This document shows positions 10,664 to 25,224 of a stretch of DNA of 64,000 nt, piece after piece. The notes below the pieces were generated by a model that saw only the letters and a list, made by a program, of their open reading frames with translations, did not search any database and was not told where the DNA came from. The translations under genes were made by a program, and so were the position numbers. Within the stretch, counting starts at the first letter, position 1; the number at the start of each line of letters is the position of its first letter. Origin of the DNA: Balanoglossus misakiensis (lineage: Eukaryota > Hemichordata); contig CM082577.2 in assembly GCA_040954595.2 (NCBI GenBank), positions 18,910,001 through 18,974,000 on the forward strand, in the 5' to 3' direction.

Positions 10664-11236
10664 TTATATGTGGGACAAAATGGCGGTTGTATGAACAGCA
10701 TGACTTTTCTCGGCTCTGATTGGCTGAGGGTTCAGTGTGATTGACAGCTGTGGAACCATGAATTGTAAGGGAGCCTTGTGCCTTTTACCAGGCACCTGCT
10801 TGCGTGAACACACCTCACATGAATGCACCCACGATTTGACATTTACGGACATGCCATGCCAGTAATACCTCTGCCTCACCTTGTCAAGTGTTTTTGTCAT
10901 CCCTAAGTGACCACCTGCGTTTGCATCATGCAACCCTCCAATCACCACATTATGACACACTTTAGGCAGAATTAATTGCCATTTCACTAAAGTCCCATCA
11001 GCCGACTCCCATCTCCTGAACAGCACACCCCTGTAGACTATCAATTGTTCATACATAGCCCAGTATGCCGTCGTGGCTGCCCAACACGGAGAGATCTCAT
11101 TCCAGTCTAGTCGACTTTCCCTCCCCTCCCTAGCCTTCAAGACAACTGAAATATCAGGATCACTAAGTTGACAATCTCTAAGCTTTTCACTGGACCAAAC
11201 GACTTCCCTGGCAACAACCTCTGCCATTGTTGCCAA
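10664..11236 (-). pseudogene. Integrase zinc domain, truncated (gypsy 2)
   Basis: HHCC domain with HDANAGGH and CEVC, followed by KAPLQ and the shared junction. Private substitutions include SRKQ for SRKR and VNVKSW for VNVRSW. The catalytic core is absent. Confidence 0.8.
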
Positions 11237-12924
11237 GGCATTCTCCCCAATGCCCTCCGCGGTTGGCCAGTCCTGCTCATCACAGCTGCCAGGATCAAAA
11301 TTTTCCCAATCACCTGGACAGCTGTCCTTGTTGTCATAGCTGTATCAAACAATCTGCAACCCTCTACTTTGGCATTTTTGTCCTGAGAACTGTCATCTAG
11401 TCTATCGGTCCCTCCACACTCTGGCAGTTCACGGTACAACTGTTCGGACCGTACAACACTATTTTGTCTCATCGATGGAGATTTGCATTCAAACTCTGGT
11501 GCAAGTGGATTCAACGCACCTGTACCATTAGTGGTGGTTGGTTCGTGTGCCATACCACACTGTTTGCACTCACGCACTGGTTTCCGAGATAGCGCATCAG
11601 CATTTCCATGGCGTACACCGGGACGATGGATACAGGTATAGTCAAAGCGACCGAGCGTCTCTAACCACCTAGCCAACTGCCCCTCTGGGTTCTTGAAATT
11701 AAGCAACCACACTAATGCAGCATGGTCAGTCCTCAGTGTGAATTTCTGGCCCAGTAAGTAGTGTTTGAAGTATTTTGTGTACTCGATTACAGCCAACAGT
11801 TCACGACGCGTTACACAGTACTTCCTTTCAGCACCCGATAGCACTCGGCCCGCATAACTAACAGGTCTCTCTGGGCCACCCTGTACTTGGCTCAACACTG
11901 CCCCTATGCCAATACCGCTAGCATCTGTATCCAGTATGAACACACCCTTTTCCATCGGAAAAGCCAAAACTGGTGCTGATGTTAGTCTTGCCTTGAGCTG
12001 ATCAAATGCGTTTTGACAATTCTCTGTCCAAGCAAATACAGAATCTTTCTTTGTTAAGTCATGAAGAGGACGGGCCAATTCAGCAAACCCCTGTACAAAG
12101 CGTCTGTAGTATGACGCCAGCCCCAAGAAGCTTCTTACTTCTGTGACTGTCTCAGGAATCGGCCAGTCTCTAATAGCCTTGACCTTTCCTGGATCAGTAG
12201 TAACCCCTTCCCGAGAAACACGATGCCCCAAAAACTCAACACTGCGTGCAAAAAGCACACACTTACTCGGCTTTAATTTGAGATTTGAAGTACGAAGACG
12301 TTCAAATACCTTGCACAACCTTTCCAACTCTTCATCAAATGATCTGCCAAATATTATGATGTCATCTAGATACAAAAGCAGTATTTCCCACTGCATACCG
12401 GTAAAGACGCGCTCCATCAGACGTTCAAATGTACTAGGGGCATTACACAACCCAAACGGGAGCACCCTCCACTGATAGAGTCCACTGCGCGTGACAAATG
12501 CGTTCTTTACTTTAGATCCCTCGTCCAGTTCTACCTGCCAATACCCTGCTTGGAGGTCTAGCGTAGAAAACCATTCCGACCCGTACAACGCATCTAAAGA
12601 ATCGTTTATTCGTGGTATAGGGTAGGCATCTTTAATTGACACAGCGTTCAATTTTCTATAATCAACGCACAATCTTTGTGACCCATCTTTCTTACTAACA
12701 AGTACACACAGGGCTGCCCATGGACTAGTTGATTCTTCTATCAAACCCCGCTGTAACAAGTCAGAAACCTGTCGTTCTATTTCTTCCCGTTTCCATACCG
12801 GAGTTCGATATGCGGGTTGCCTTACTGGCGTGGCATTATTGGTTTCAATTTTATGTCGAATGATCCCAGTTTTACCAATATCATGATCTCCCTGACTAAA
12901 CACATCATGGTACAGTGTCAACAT
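11137..12924 (-). pseudogene. RT-RNase H polyprotein segment (gypsy 2)
   Basis: A 595-aa open frame. RT occupies roughly residues 25-270 (LCVDYRKLN, then LLYLDDIIIF as the catalytic box, then FLGHRVS and [12 protein letters not shown]). RNase H occupies about 325-450 ([32 protein letters not shown]). The last 60 or so residues are out of frame with the true pol, because the integrase-side coding (acidic, with [14 protein letters not shown]) lies in the -1 frame here. In full-length Ty3/gypsy elements RT, RNase H and integrase are one polyprotein. Confidence 0.9.
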
Positions 12925-12986
12925 CTTTGAAACCCTTTCTTGTTGGTAAACTGATCAATTTTTGCAACTTCTTGTGTATAAATCCA

Positions 12987-13904
12987 CTACATGACCTGGA
13001 AGAGGAACATTGCTCCCAGGGCAGGCTTTTGCCTCTTCAGTGCCAGAGGGCGCTCTATCACTGTCATTACCCCAAGATTCAACTGCACACTGATCGGCTC
13101 GGAGTAACTCACAACAGTACCAGCCCTCACATGTACAGGTTCAACACTAGCATTGAGAACTCTAACTGGTAAATGGGTAGATCTCGTGGTCACTAAAGCT
13201 TTACATGTCATAATGCCTTGCTCCAGCAATTTACCCCCTTGTACTGGTAACACAACCGCTGTAAGACAAGTATCCGGGGAAGACTTATCAGTTCTCCCCA
13301 CCCAGGTCGAATGAATTCTCATTCCCTGTGCACACCCACTTCCAACCTTTGCTGGTCCCGCAAACCAAGGTTCACTGGCGATGGGAGTCTTACACATTTT
13401 AGCCGGAATAATCATTTCATGTCCAGGGGGAACAAAAACGTCTCCCGCTACCTTTACACGACAAATGAACGGTTTCATTGTACCAGTGTTACTACATTTC
13501 AACCGTTCCCCTTTAATGACTAGCTCCCCTGTCCCTGTATCAATAATACACCCAATTGAATGTAGAAAGCTCATACCAATAATGCCATCAGAGCATAGTT
13601 CAGCTACTAATACCGGAGAGATAGCCCTAGCCCCACCCAAGCAGATATCTAGGTTAACAACTCCACTAACCATAAGTGGTGTACCATCAGCTTGGTTCAC
13701 CTTTACATTTATTGGTTGCAATGCACCGTGAACTCCCACTGAAATTTTCCTATACATTTCTTCTGATATCACCATATCAGTTGCTCCCGTATCAACCAGA
13801 AAATTCCCCGATACACCACCGGCAGAGGCCTGTATGTACATACTTCTGACACTTGTATTGTTATTAGCCGGTTGAATTTCCCTAATATTTCCAGTAGTCT
13901 GCAC
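12987..13904 (-). pseudogene. Aspartic protease ORF (gypsy 2)
   Basis: Retropepsin DTG motif in FLVDTGATDMVIS. The ORF overlaps the gag end in the -1 frame and ends at a TAG, while the protease-RT linker goes on in another frame. Confidence 0.85.
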
Positions 13905-13928
13905 ACACTGATCAACTGCCTCCCCTTT

Positions 13929-13988
13929 GGGTCCATACTGGTTGGCTGAGGGTTGACCCGACTTCCGCTCAGCCCCTAATCGTTTCCC
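13929..13988 (-). promoter_or_regulatory. -1 frameshift signal, gypsy 2
   Basis: Slippery GGGAAAC at 13982-13988, the same 7-bp stem and the same loop-downstream GGGTC/GACCC pairing as in copy 1, unchanged. Confidence 0.75.
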
Positions 13989-14830
13989 GAAACCTTGGGT
14001 CGGGTGGGACAGTCCCGCTTCAGATGCCCTGATTCATTACAGTGCCAACACAAATGGCCACCAGAGGGCGCACCACTCTGAGCTTGTCCAGATGGGTTTT
14101 TTATACTAGTGTTGACAACACGGGCCTTAACCTTTTGGTCAAGTTCAGCTAATTTGTCGGTGATCAAATCAACTTTGTTTGCTATCACCCCTATCACTGA
14201 CTCCAGAGTCTGAGCCATTTTTGCGTCACCCGCTTCAATACCTCTCACTTGTTTACCCAACCCTTTATTGGTTTCAGGGCCACGGCTTTTCTCTAATAAC
14301 TGAAAATTCTCTTCCCAAACTGTAGCCTGTATAACGTCGTCAAGTGTGGCACTGGGGGTCCTACCCGCTTCATTAACACGCCTACGCATAGCAGAATCAG
14401 TCAATGAATTGAAAAATGCGTCTATACATAGCCGTTCGAATATGTGACCTTTGGCATCAGGGTACCCAAGTGTTACCATTTCCCTGATATCCTGTCCAAG
14501 CCCACTTAGAGACTCGCTGGGCTTGAGTACTCTTTGTCTTAATTTTAAACGATAGGTGTCTTCCTGTCTCCCAAAACCAAATCTATGATCTAGTAGTTTG
14601 CACAGTTTCTGGTATGTCAATGACTTTCTGTCAATTGATGTTAACAGCCGCTGGGCTGCCCCATACAACATGGCTTGGAGATACTTCAACTTTTCAACCT
14701 CTCTCCACTCATTTATTTCCGCATAAATTTCAAAGTGTGCGAAATAATCATGCCATGCAAGCGATCCATCATACTTATCAGGCTTAAGTATGGACCCGTG
14801 TTTACCTGTACATGATTTGCTATAGATCCT
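13976..14830 (-). pseudogene. Gag with CCHC zinc knuckle (gypsy 2)
   Basis: Open from 14830 without an ATG to the TAG at 13976. Capsid-like N-terminus and a Cys-x2-Cys-x4-His-x4-Cys knuckle near the end, as in copy 1. Confidence 0.85.
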
Positions 14831-15816
14831 TCACTACGCACGGCGATATACCGCAGTGCAAAATCGGTCAGTCAATAGTTAAATCACTTCACTGGAGAAC
14901 ACACAATTTCCATCCTCCTGAACCAAATACCTAGAAAACCCTAGCTAAACCTTGGAATCGACTTTCCTAACAGACTATCGTTGTTTCCCGTTCAGGCAGA
15001 TAATTGTTTTGCTACCGTGTAGAGCGGGTAGATGAATCCACCCACATAAGGAGTATGCCCCCGGCCCTACGCGGTTTGTGCAACGTGCCGGATCGAACAA
15101 CAACGACGTCTACCCAGTATGCAAGATGGCTACAATATGGTGCCAAAACGCATACACATGCCTACACTAACAGAGTTACTTACAGCAGATCTGGAAACCG
15201 ATGCGTTCACCATGCAGTACAACTATCCCAACCGCTGCACACCAATGTTGTAGTTTTCTCAGCGTAGCTAGATTTCTCGTCGTGGACCCGGTAATGGTAG
15301 CATCGCCCACAATGAAATCCTCCCGTACACTTCGACTGGACTACCAACCACCTCGACAGGGTCGGATCGCTTGGAATAGTTGTCAGTGAACACCCTCTCA
15401 CATGTACATTGACTCAGCGCAACACAAGCCGGAACGATTAACAAGAACAACGGAATTATGTGTATTTCGACTGTGTTACAAACTTTCACGTCTGCCCAGT
15501 TCGGAGGTGGAAACCCAAGAGAGCGAGAATGAGGTGAATCCTCAGCAAAAATAGCCTGCCCCAACTATTACCCAATCAGCACGAATGTGAAGTTCACGTG
15601 ATATAGTCCGGCCAATCACAGTTCCAGCCTACTTCCTGAGGCTCAAGCAGCGGTAACTTTGCAAGGTTTTCCATGACATTATTGTGATATATAGGTGAGA
15701 AATATATTGGAAAATGTCTTCATTACAAAAATATGTCGTGAAATTATTGACTAGCAAGAACCATGTGTATATGTATGGCCAAGGGGAAATTTTTAACTTC
15801 TAGTTCTGAACATTAA

Positions 15817-16325
15817 CGTTATTGCGCAGGCTACTGTAACCACAGTCAAATAATACATACAATTTTCTGTTGCACCAGTGCTTTGACCTTACAGTAATTA
15901 ATTACTACTACACAGGTCAGGAACACTGAGAAGGCGGCCTTAAATTATGCATTTGGTATTGGTACATTTCGGATATATCTAAATTGTACCAATTTTAGTC
16001 TAGAAAATTGTATACCTTAGGTAGCTTTTGTTTTCAAACAAATGGTTCATTAGGTATACCTAAATTATGGTTCATTGGGTATACCTATTTATGGCAAAAC
16101 GACCAAATCCAAGATTTTTTTTCCAACCGAATGAGGCATTTGAGGAATACCTAAATAGTACCTTTTCAATCGAAAAAGTATACTTTTGAAATACCAATTG
16201 GTAAATTTAAAGACCAAATCTGGACTACCTAAGGTAGCCCCCTTTTTTAAAGCAATAGGTACATTTTAAGTATACCTAAATAGTACCTATTTAGTCCGGG
16301 AAAGTATACCTAAGGTATATTTCTA
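15817..16325. mobile_element. MITE-B without right arm
   Basis: Left arm after TTAA (15813-15816), then the full AT-rich interior with a single, uninterrupted TTAA at the place where MITE-A sits in other copies (about 16246). It runs straight into the CTGCAC module; the right arm is missing. Confidence 0.7.
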
Positions 16326-16346
16326 GTGTACCAGAATTTCGTAAGG

Positions 16347-17284
<938 letters not shown>

Positions 17285-17622
17285 GAAGTACTAGTATAAT
17301 AACATAGACAGTTACCTACCTGGTCAGACTAGGCAGTCAATCCAGGCATATGACTGTGTTGTTCATCTGGGCTAGTTAAGGACTGATTTCATCCATCTGC
17401 AGGATGTGAGTGGCTCTCTTAATAGCTCTCTGTTGTAGGGAATGAAGCTGTTGAGGGTAAAGTAGAGAACACAAGTGATTTGGCTTACAGACTGACCAAC
17501 ACAGACGTGGACAAGGGTGTTATGTCCATGAAAATCTACCTAAATATGTACATTCACAATGGCAGAATTCATGAATGTTCCTGCAAACATCTTCAAAGAG
17601 CTACCTTGACTACCCAGTGACA
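17285..17622. other. Spacer between core and piggyBac-like left end
   Basis: About 340 bp that always precede the piggyBac cassette. No conserved ORF is seen; a minus-strand frame of 83 aa is open only in the 31.5-kb copy. It would represent the sequence into which the piggyBac-like element inserted. Confidence 0.5.
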
Positions 17623-17700
17623 TTAACCCTTTAAACCCCGCTCGGAGGTTTACCGCTGCAGGATGACCTTTTGACCCCTAATTTTTCAATATGCTGACGT
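17623..17700 (+). repeat. piggyBac-like left terminus
   Basis: TTAA (17623-17626) is followed by CCCTTTAAACCCCGCTCGG; all other copies read CCCTTTGAACCCC. TTAA followed by a CCCTTTG-type terminus is characteristic of piggyBac elements. A subterminal GACCTTTTGAC about 35 bp in is answered in inverse by GTCAAAAGGTC downstream of the ORF, but the right TTAA terminus itself is missing. Confidence 0.7.
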
Positions 17701-17875
17701 CAAGGCATTTTCCCGCCGACATTGTAAATCCAGCCATATGAAAGCAAGTTAGAAAGCTAGGGGACCCTAATGTGACCTTCCAAATGACTTGAAATCGATT
17801 CCTATGCGAGCGACTACATAAAAAATAGTGATATCCAAGCAGCGATTTTTGGCGAAAGTTGACAGAGATTTAAAA

Positions 17876-18259
17876 ATGGCGACCCGACGACAGTTACGCA
17901 TTGATCCATTGCAAGACGAGGATGCTTTCTGGGCTCATTTTGCCCGAGTACTAGTAGATAGTAGCTCAGAAAGTGAAGATGAAGAACAAGACCAGCCTGA
18001 CATCGTTATGGACCAAGATGGTGACCCCAACCACGCGAACGATGAAGAAGAATTTGAGCCAGAGCCCGCGATCCAGCTACCCCCACCAGTTCGGCAACGA
18101 GTGAGAAGACTGCCCCGTGCCCGCGAAGTAAACCCACCACCTATGATATGGCAGGGCAACATAATAAACAGTAGGCAGGCTCCTATTTATAATCAACGAC
18201 GTGGACCGACGAGACAAATGCCAGCTGACAGTACACCATTAGATTATTTTCGGACATAA
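17876..18259 (+). CDS. piggyBac transposase N-terminal-like ORF, copy 1
   Basis: 127 codons starting at an ATG in a good animal context (AAAAATGGC). The protein has a basic start (MATRRQL), an acidic serine-rich patch (SSSESEDEEQDQ), a proline/arginine segment, and ends STPLDYFRT. In piggyBac transposases an acidic N-terminal region precedes a PLDYF-type motif that opens the transposase fold, so this appears to be only the N-terminal tail, stopped by TAA right after that motif. No catalytic Asp residues are present. Private changes include Ala for Asp after HF and Leu for Pro in the proline run. Confidence 0.5.
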   Translation: MATRRQLRIDPLQDEDAFWAHFARVLVDSSSESEDEEQDQPDIVMDQDGDPNHANDEEEFEPEPAIQLPPPVRQRVRRLPRAREVNPPPMIWQGNIINSRQAPIYNQRRGPTRQMPADSTPLDYFRT

Positions 18260-18487
18260 AGTCATCGCCATCGTCGTGTCGTGTCACAATCATTATTTTG
18301 GACATATGCTTACTGTGTGATGAAAGGTGAGAGCGCAGTCAAAAGGTCGGGCTGAATAATACAGAGACTCTGAAAATATTGTACCTTATTCTTATCAAAC
18401 ACGTTGATGGATATTTTGACAATAGTGACATAAAAAATAGTGATATCCAAGCAGCGATTTTTGGCGAAAGTTGACAGAGATTTAAAA

Positions 18488-18871
18488 ATGGCGACCCGAC
18501 GACAGTTATGCATTGATCCATTGCAAGACGAGGATGCTTTCTGGGCTCATTTTGCCCGAGTACTAGTAGATAGTAGCTCAGAAAGAGAAGATGAAGAACA
18601 AGACCAGCCTGACATCGTTATGGACCAAGATGGTGACCCCAACCGGGCGAACGATGAAGAAGAATTTGAGCCAGAGCCCGCGATCCAGCCACCCCCACCA
18701 GTTCGGCAACGAGTGAGAAGACTGCCCCGTGCCCGCGAAGTAAACCCACCACCTATGATATGGCAGGGCAACATAATAAACGGTAGGCAGGCTCCTATTT
18801 ATAATCAACGACGTGGACCGACGAGACAAATGCCAGCTGACAGTACACCATTAGATTATTTTCGGACATAA
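18488..18871 (+). CDS. piggyBac N-terminal-like ORF, copy 2 (local duplicate)
   Basis: Second copy inside a 612-bp tandem duplication (period 17828 to 18440). The junction near 18427 joins the sequence after the first ORF to the sequence before it at a shared ACAT. It has no piggyBac terminus of its own. It carries SERED for SESED. Confidence 0.5.
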   Translation: MATRRQLCIDPLQDEDAFWAHFARVLVDSSSEREDEEQDQPDIVMDQDGDPNRANDEEEFEPEPAIQPPPPVRQRVRRLPRAREVNPPPMIWQGNIINGRQAPIYNQRRGPTRQMPADSTPLDYFRT

Positions 18872-18959
18872 AGTCATCGTCATCGTCGTGTCGTGTCACA
18901 ATCATTATTTTGGACATATGCTTACTGTGTGATGAAAGGTGAGAGCGCAGTCAAAAGGT

Positions 18960-19263
18960 CGAGCTGAATAATACAGAGACTCTGAAAATATTGTACCTTA
19001 TTCTTATCAAACACGTTGATGGATATTTTGACAATTGTGACATGTGAACATTTACAAAAAAATGAAATAAATTTGCTTCAAACTCATTGGCAAAACAAGG
19101 ACATAGAATTGCTGTATATTTGTTATTATTGTGATATATAGGTGAGAAATATATTGGAAAATGTCTTCATTACAAAAATATGTCGTGAAATTATTGACTA
19201 GCAAGAACCATGTGTATATGTATGGCCAAGGGGAAATTTTTAACTTCTAGTTCTGAACATTAA
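18960..19263 (+). other. 3' flank of the piggyBac cassette with poly(A) signal
   Basis: After GTCAAAAGGTC the sequence is AT-rich and contains an AATAAA shortly downstream (equivalent to 21946-21951 in the next copy), then the common ATTATTGTGATATATAGG spacer. The AATAAA could serve the short ORF. Confidence 0.4.
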
Positions 19264-19796
19264 CGTTATTGCGCAGGCTACTGTAACCACATTCAAATAA
19301 TACATACAATTTTCTGTTGCACCAGTGCTTTGACCTTACAGTAATTAATTACTACTACACAGGTCAGGAACACTGAGAAGGCGGCCTTAAATTATGCATT
19401 TACATTTGAGGATTTCTTGCCTATTTGTTATGATGTAACTTTCAATATTTCTTGTTGTAGTATGAAATTTTCAATGTCAAAAAGTGATCAGACAACACCT
19501 GTAGCTAAAAATCTATTTGGTATTGGTACATTTCGGATATATCTAAATTGTACCAACTTTAGTCTAGAAATATGTATACCTTAGGTAGCTTTTGTTTTCA
19601 AACAAATGGTTCATTAGGTATACCTAAATTATGGTTCATTTGGTTCTTAGGTAAATGTAAATGCATAATTAAAGGCCGCCTTCTCAGTGTTCCTGACCTG
19701 TGTAGTAGTAATTAATTACTGTAAGGTCAAAGCACTGGTGCAACAGAAAATTGTATGTATTATTTGAATGTGGTTACAGTAGCCTGCGCAATAACG
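19264..19796. mobile_element. MITE-B, complete copy with both arms
   Basis: TTAA flanks at 19260-19263 and 19797-19800. The left arm CGTTATTGCGCAGGCTACTG is the near-perfect inverse of the right arm over about 150 bp (19264-19405 and 19650-19796). The interior is shortened and carries no ORF. TTAA duplication again points to piggyBac- or Kolobok-type mobilisation. Confidence 0.85.
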
Positions 19797-19831
19797 TTAA
19801 TATATACCTTGTGTACCAGAATTTCGTAAGG

Positions 19832-20776
<945 letters not shown>

Positions 20777-21367
20777 GAAGTACTAGTATAATAACATAGA
20801 CAGTTACCTACCTGGTCAGACTAGGCAGTCAATCCAGGCATATGACTGTGTTGTTCATCTGGGCTAGTTAAGGACGGATTTCATCCATCTGCAGGATGTG
20901 AGTGGCTCTCTTAATAGCTCTCTGTTGTAGGGAATGAAGCTGTTGAGGGTAAAGTAGAGAACACAAGTGATTTGGCTTACAGACTGACCAACACAGACGT
21001 GGACAAGGGTGTTATGTCCATGAAAATCTACCTAAATATGTACATTCGCAATGGCAGAATTCATGAATGTTCCTGCAAACATCTTCAAAGAGCTACCTTG
21101 ACTACCCAGTGACATTAACCCTTTGAACCCCGCTCGGAGGTTTACCGCCGCAGGATGACCTTTTGACCCCTAATTTTTCAATATGCTGACGTCAAGGCAT
21201 TTTCCCGCCGACATTGTAAATCCAGCCATATGAAAGCAAGTTAGAAAGCTAGGGGACCCTAATGTGATCTTCCAAATGACTTGAAATTGATTCCTATGCG
21301 AGCGACTACATAAAAAATAGTGATATCCAAGCAGCGATTTTTAGCGAAAGTTGACAGAGATTTAAAA

Positions 21368-21751
21368 ATGGCGACCCGACGACAGTTACGCATTGATCCA
21401 TTGCAAGACGAGGATGCTTTCTGGGCTCATTTTGACCGAGTACTAGTAGATAGTAGCTCAGAAAGTGAAGATGAAGAACAAGACCAGCCTGACATCGTTA
21501 TGGACCAAGATGGTGACCCCAACCGCGCGAACGATGAAGAAGAATTTGAGCCAGAGCCCGCGATCCAGCCACCCCCACCAGTTCGGCAACGAGTGAGAAG
21601 ACTGCCCCGTGCCCGCGAAGTAAACCCACCACCTATGATATGGCAGGGCAACATAATAAACGGTAGGCAGGCTCCTATTTATAATCAACGACGTGGACCG
21701 ACGAGACAAATGCCAGCTGACAGTACACCATTAGATTATTTTCGGACATAA
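21368..21751 (+). CDS. piggyBac N-terminal-like ORF, copy 3
   Basis: Intact 127-codon version with the common sequence (HFDRVLVD, PNRANDEEE). Left terminus TTAA at 21115-21118 and CCCTTTGAACCCC; subterminal inverse GTCAAAAGGTC ends at 21840; AATAAA at 21946-21951. Confidence 0.5.
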   Translation: MATRRQLRIDPLQDEDAFWAHFDRVLVDSSSESEDEEQDQPDIVMDQDGDPNRANDEEEFEPEPAIQPPPPVRQRVRRLPRAREVNPPPMIWQGNIINGRQAPIYNQRRGPTRQMPADSTPLDYFRT

Positions 21752-22143
21752 AGTCATCGTCATCGTCGTGTCGTGTCACAATCATTATTTTGGACATATG
21801 CTTACTGTGTGATGAAAGGTGAGAGCGCAGTCAAAAGGTCGGGCTGAATAATACAGAGACTCTGAAAATATTGTACCTTATTCTTATCAAACACGTTGAT
21901 GGATATTTTGACAATTGTGACATGTGAACATTTACAAAAAAATGAAATAAATTTGCTTCAAACTCATTGGCAAAACAAGGACATGGAGTTGCTGTATATT
22001 TGTTATTATTGTGATATATAGGTGAGAAATATATTGGAAAATGTCTTCATTACAAAAATATGTCGTGAAATTATTGACTAGCAAGAACCATGTGTATATG
22101 TATGGCCAAGGGGAAATTTTTAACTTCTAGTTCTGAACATTAA

Positions 22144-22571
22144 AGTTATTGCGCAGGCTACTGTAACCACATTCAAATAATACATACAATTTTCTGTTAC
22201 ACCAGTGCTTTGACCTTACAGTAATTAATTACTACTACACAGGTCAGGAACACTGAGAAGGCGGCCTTAAATTATGCATTTGGAATTGGTACATTTCAAA
22301 TATATCTAAATTGTACCAATTTTAGTCAAGAAATATGTATACCTTAGGTAGCTTTTGTTTTCAAACAAATGGTTCATTAGGTATACCTAAATTATGGTTC
22401 ATTTGGTATACCTATTTATGGCAAAACGACCAAATCCAAGATTTTTTTTCCAACCTATTGAGGCATTTCAGGAATACCTAAATAGTACCTTTTCAATCGA
22501 AAAAGTATACTTTTGGTATACCAATTAGTAAATTTAAAGACCAAATCTGGACTACCTAAGGTAGCCCTTTT
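22144..22571. mobile_element. MITE-B left part, interrupted by MITE-A
   Basis: Left arm (first base changed, AGTTATTGCG) and interior up to the TTAA at 22572-22575, where MITE-A is nested. The remainder resumes at 23375-23470. Confidence 0.7.
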
Positions 22572-22575
22572 TTAA

Positions 22576-23370
22576 GATGGGTCCCCGGGATCTTTTTGCC
22601 CGTTGCTATGGGCCTTTATAGGACACTACACTCAATTTTGATCGAAACCGTTATGAACGTCCGACAAGGGGCTTGTAACTAGTTAAAAATACACACGATT
22701 GTGTGCACACCCCCTGTCCGAGTATGTTTACGGCAGCTACCGCCCGGCCATAGGCCGCCATGCTAATACGGCAAAGCAGCGGTCAGCGATAGCGTGCGCG
22801 TCCTGTAACCACAGTAACTGGATCGAACGCTAAAAATCCAATGTTTTGTACACAGAGATTTTGTACCGTTCACGAAAATCCCTAAGGCTTTTTTCATAGG
22901 CCACGTACGCCAGTCAAATTTGACCTGCTTGTTGAGAACACACTTCCGCACTGTGTGACAGATCGTTTTTTCGATTTTCGTCGTGCTAAGAAGCGATACC
23001 GGTGGAAGAGTGCGTCCAAAAACACCCAAAATCGATGACTTTTTCTGGTGTGGTACGGGTATGCTGAAATCGTAGGATACAACGATAATATTCGAAAACA
23101 AAATCCGTCACGATCTTCCCTGGTTCAAGCAACTAATGAATACGTATCAAGTTCGTTTTTGAGGTCACGGAATAAAAAGCCTTAGGCTTTTGAAATTTGA
23201 CCTAGCTAATTTGCATATCAATGGCGTCAGGGGGCGCGCGCTCACAATCGTGCAGATTTTCAACTAGTTACCAGCCCGTTGTTAGACTCTGAAAACGGCT
23301 TAGTCCAAATCGGGGTGTAATGTCCTGCAAAGGCCCATAGCAACGGGCAAAAAGATCCCGGGGACCCATC
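22576..23370. mobile_element. MITE-A, copy 2 (full length)
   Basis: 795 bp with TTAA at 22572-22575 and 23371-23374. Nearly identical to the copy at 131-925. The longest frame, 112 aa on the minus strand, is interrupted in the copies at 131 and 34842 and is not considered a gene. Confidence 0.85.
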
Positions 23371-23470
23371 TTAAAGCAATAGGTACATTTTAAGTATACC
23401 TAAATAGTACCTATTTAGTCCGGGAAAGTATACCTTAGGTATATTTCTAGTGTACTTGAATTTCGTAAGG

Positions 23471-24415
<945 letters not shown>

Positions 24416-24544
24416 TAATATCCACCACCTGAGACACCTCTCTCTGTGCGTTTTTGGCTTCGGAAACGAAGCAAAAAATATACTCGATGTTGGGTCAAGG
24501 TACCTTTCATCCGATTTACACGTCCCCCAGGCGCATCTCTTCAC
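24416..24544 (-). pseudogene. THAP exon fragment, copy 3
   Basis: Same truncated Cys-x4-Cys, FP, RWW fragment. Confidence 0.55.
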
Positions 24545-24651
24545 TATTCTGGCCGATATTTTAAAACCATTAAGTTCCTAAAACTGAAAAAAAACTTCCA
24601 GTCTGTCTATCTCTAACTGAGCGTGTACTGTAGGCTGGGCCATGTTGTTGA

Positions 24652-25224
24652 TTATATGTGGGACAAAATGGCGGTTGTATGAACAGCATGACTTTTCTCG
24701 GCTCTGATTGGCTGAGGGTTCAGTGTGATTGACAGCTGTGGAACCATGAATTGTAAGGGAGCCTTGTGCCTTTTACCAGGCACCCGCTTGCGTGAACACA
24801 CCTCACATGAATGCACCCACGATCTGACATTTACGGACATGCCATGCCAGTAATACCTCTGCCTCACCTTGTCAAGTGTTTTTGTCATCCCTAAGTGACC
24901 ACCTGCGTTTGCATCATGCAACCCTCCAATCACCACATTATGACACACTTTAGGCAGAATTAATTGCCATTTCACTAAAGTCCCATCAGCCGACTCCCAT
25001 CTCCTGAACAGCACACCCCTGTAGACTATCAATTGTTCATACATAGCCCAGTATGCCTTCGTGGCTGCCGAACACGGAGAGATCTCATTCCAGTCTAGTC
25101 GACTTTCCCTCCCCTCCCTAGCCTTCAAGACAACTGAAATATCAGGATCACTAAGTTGACAATCTCTAAGCTTTTCACTGGACCAAACGACTTCCCTGGC
25201 AACAACCTCTGCCTTTGTTGCCAA
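24652..25224 (-). pseudogene. Integrase zinc domain, truncated (gypsy 3)
   Basis: HHCC domain without catalytic core, ending at the shared junction after KAPLQ. Confidence 0.8.

Larger units (their letters stand above)
10428..15676 (-). mobile_element. Gypsy cassette 2 (most complete copy)
   Basis: This copy has no private large insertion or frameshift, so it shows the shared structure best: a minus-strand gag, protease, RT-RNase H and truncated integrase in separate frames, with the THAP promoter and exon at the low-coordinate end. It is about 5.25 kb long. The lesions it has (no gag ATG, TGA before RT, frame change before integrase, no integrase core) are common to all copies. Confidence 0.85.

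Noticed and set aside
11137-11380. Programmed frameshift between RNase H and integrase
   Set aside because: The frames differ by -1 here, but no X XXY YYZ heptamer in the right phase was found in the overlap (GGGAAAATTTTG is out of phase). A mutation shared by all copies is simpler.
17828-18259. 143-aa form of the piggyBac-like ORF starting at GTG
   Set aside because: The extra 16 codons start at GTG, and the 62.7-kb copy has an in-frame TGA there. The ATG in AAAAATGGC is the credible start.
22763-23101. 112-aa minus-strand ORF in MITE-A as a transposase or THAP remnant
   Set aside because: It is broken in two of the full-length copies (131-925 and 34842-35641) and shows no zinc-binding or catalytic pattern.
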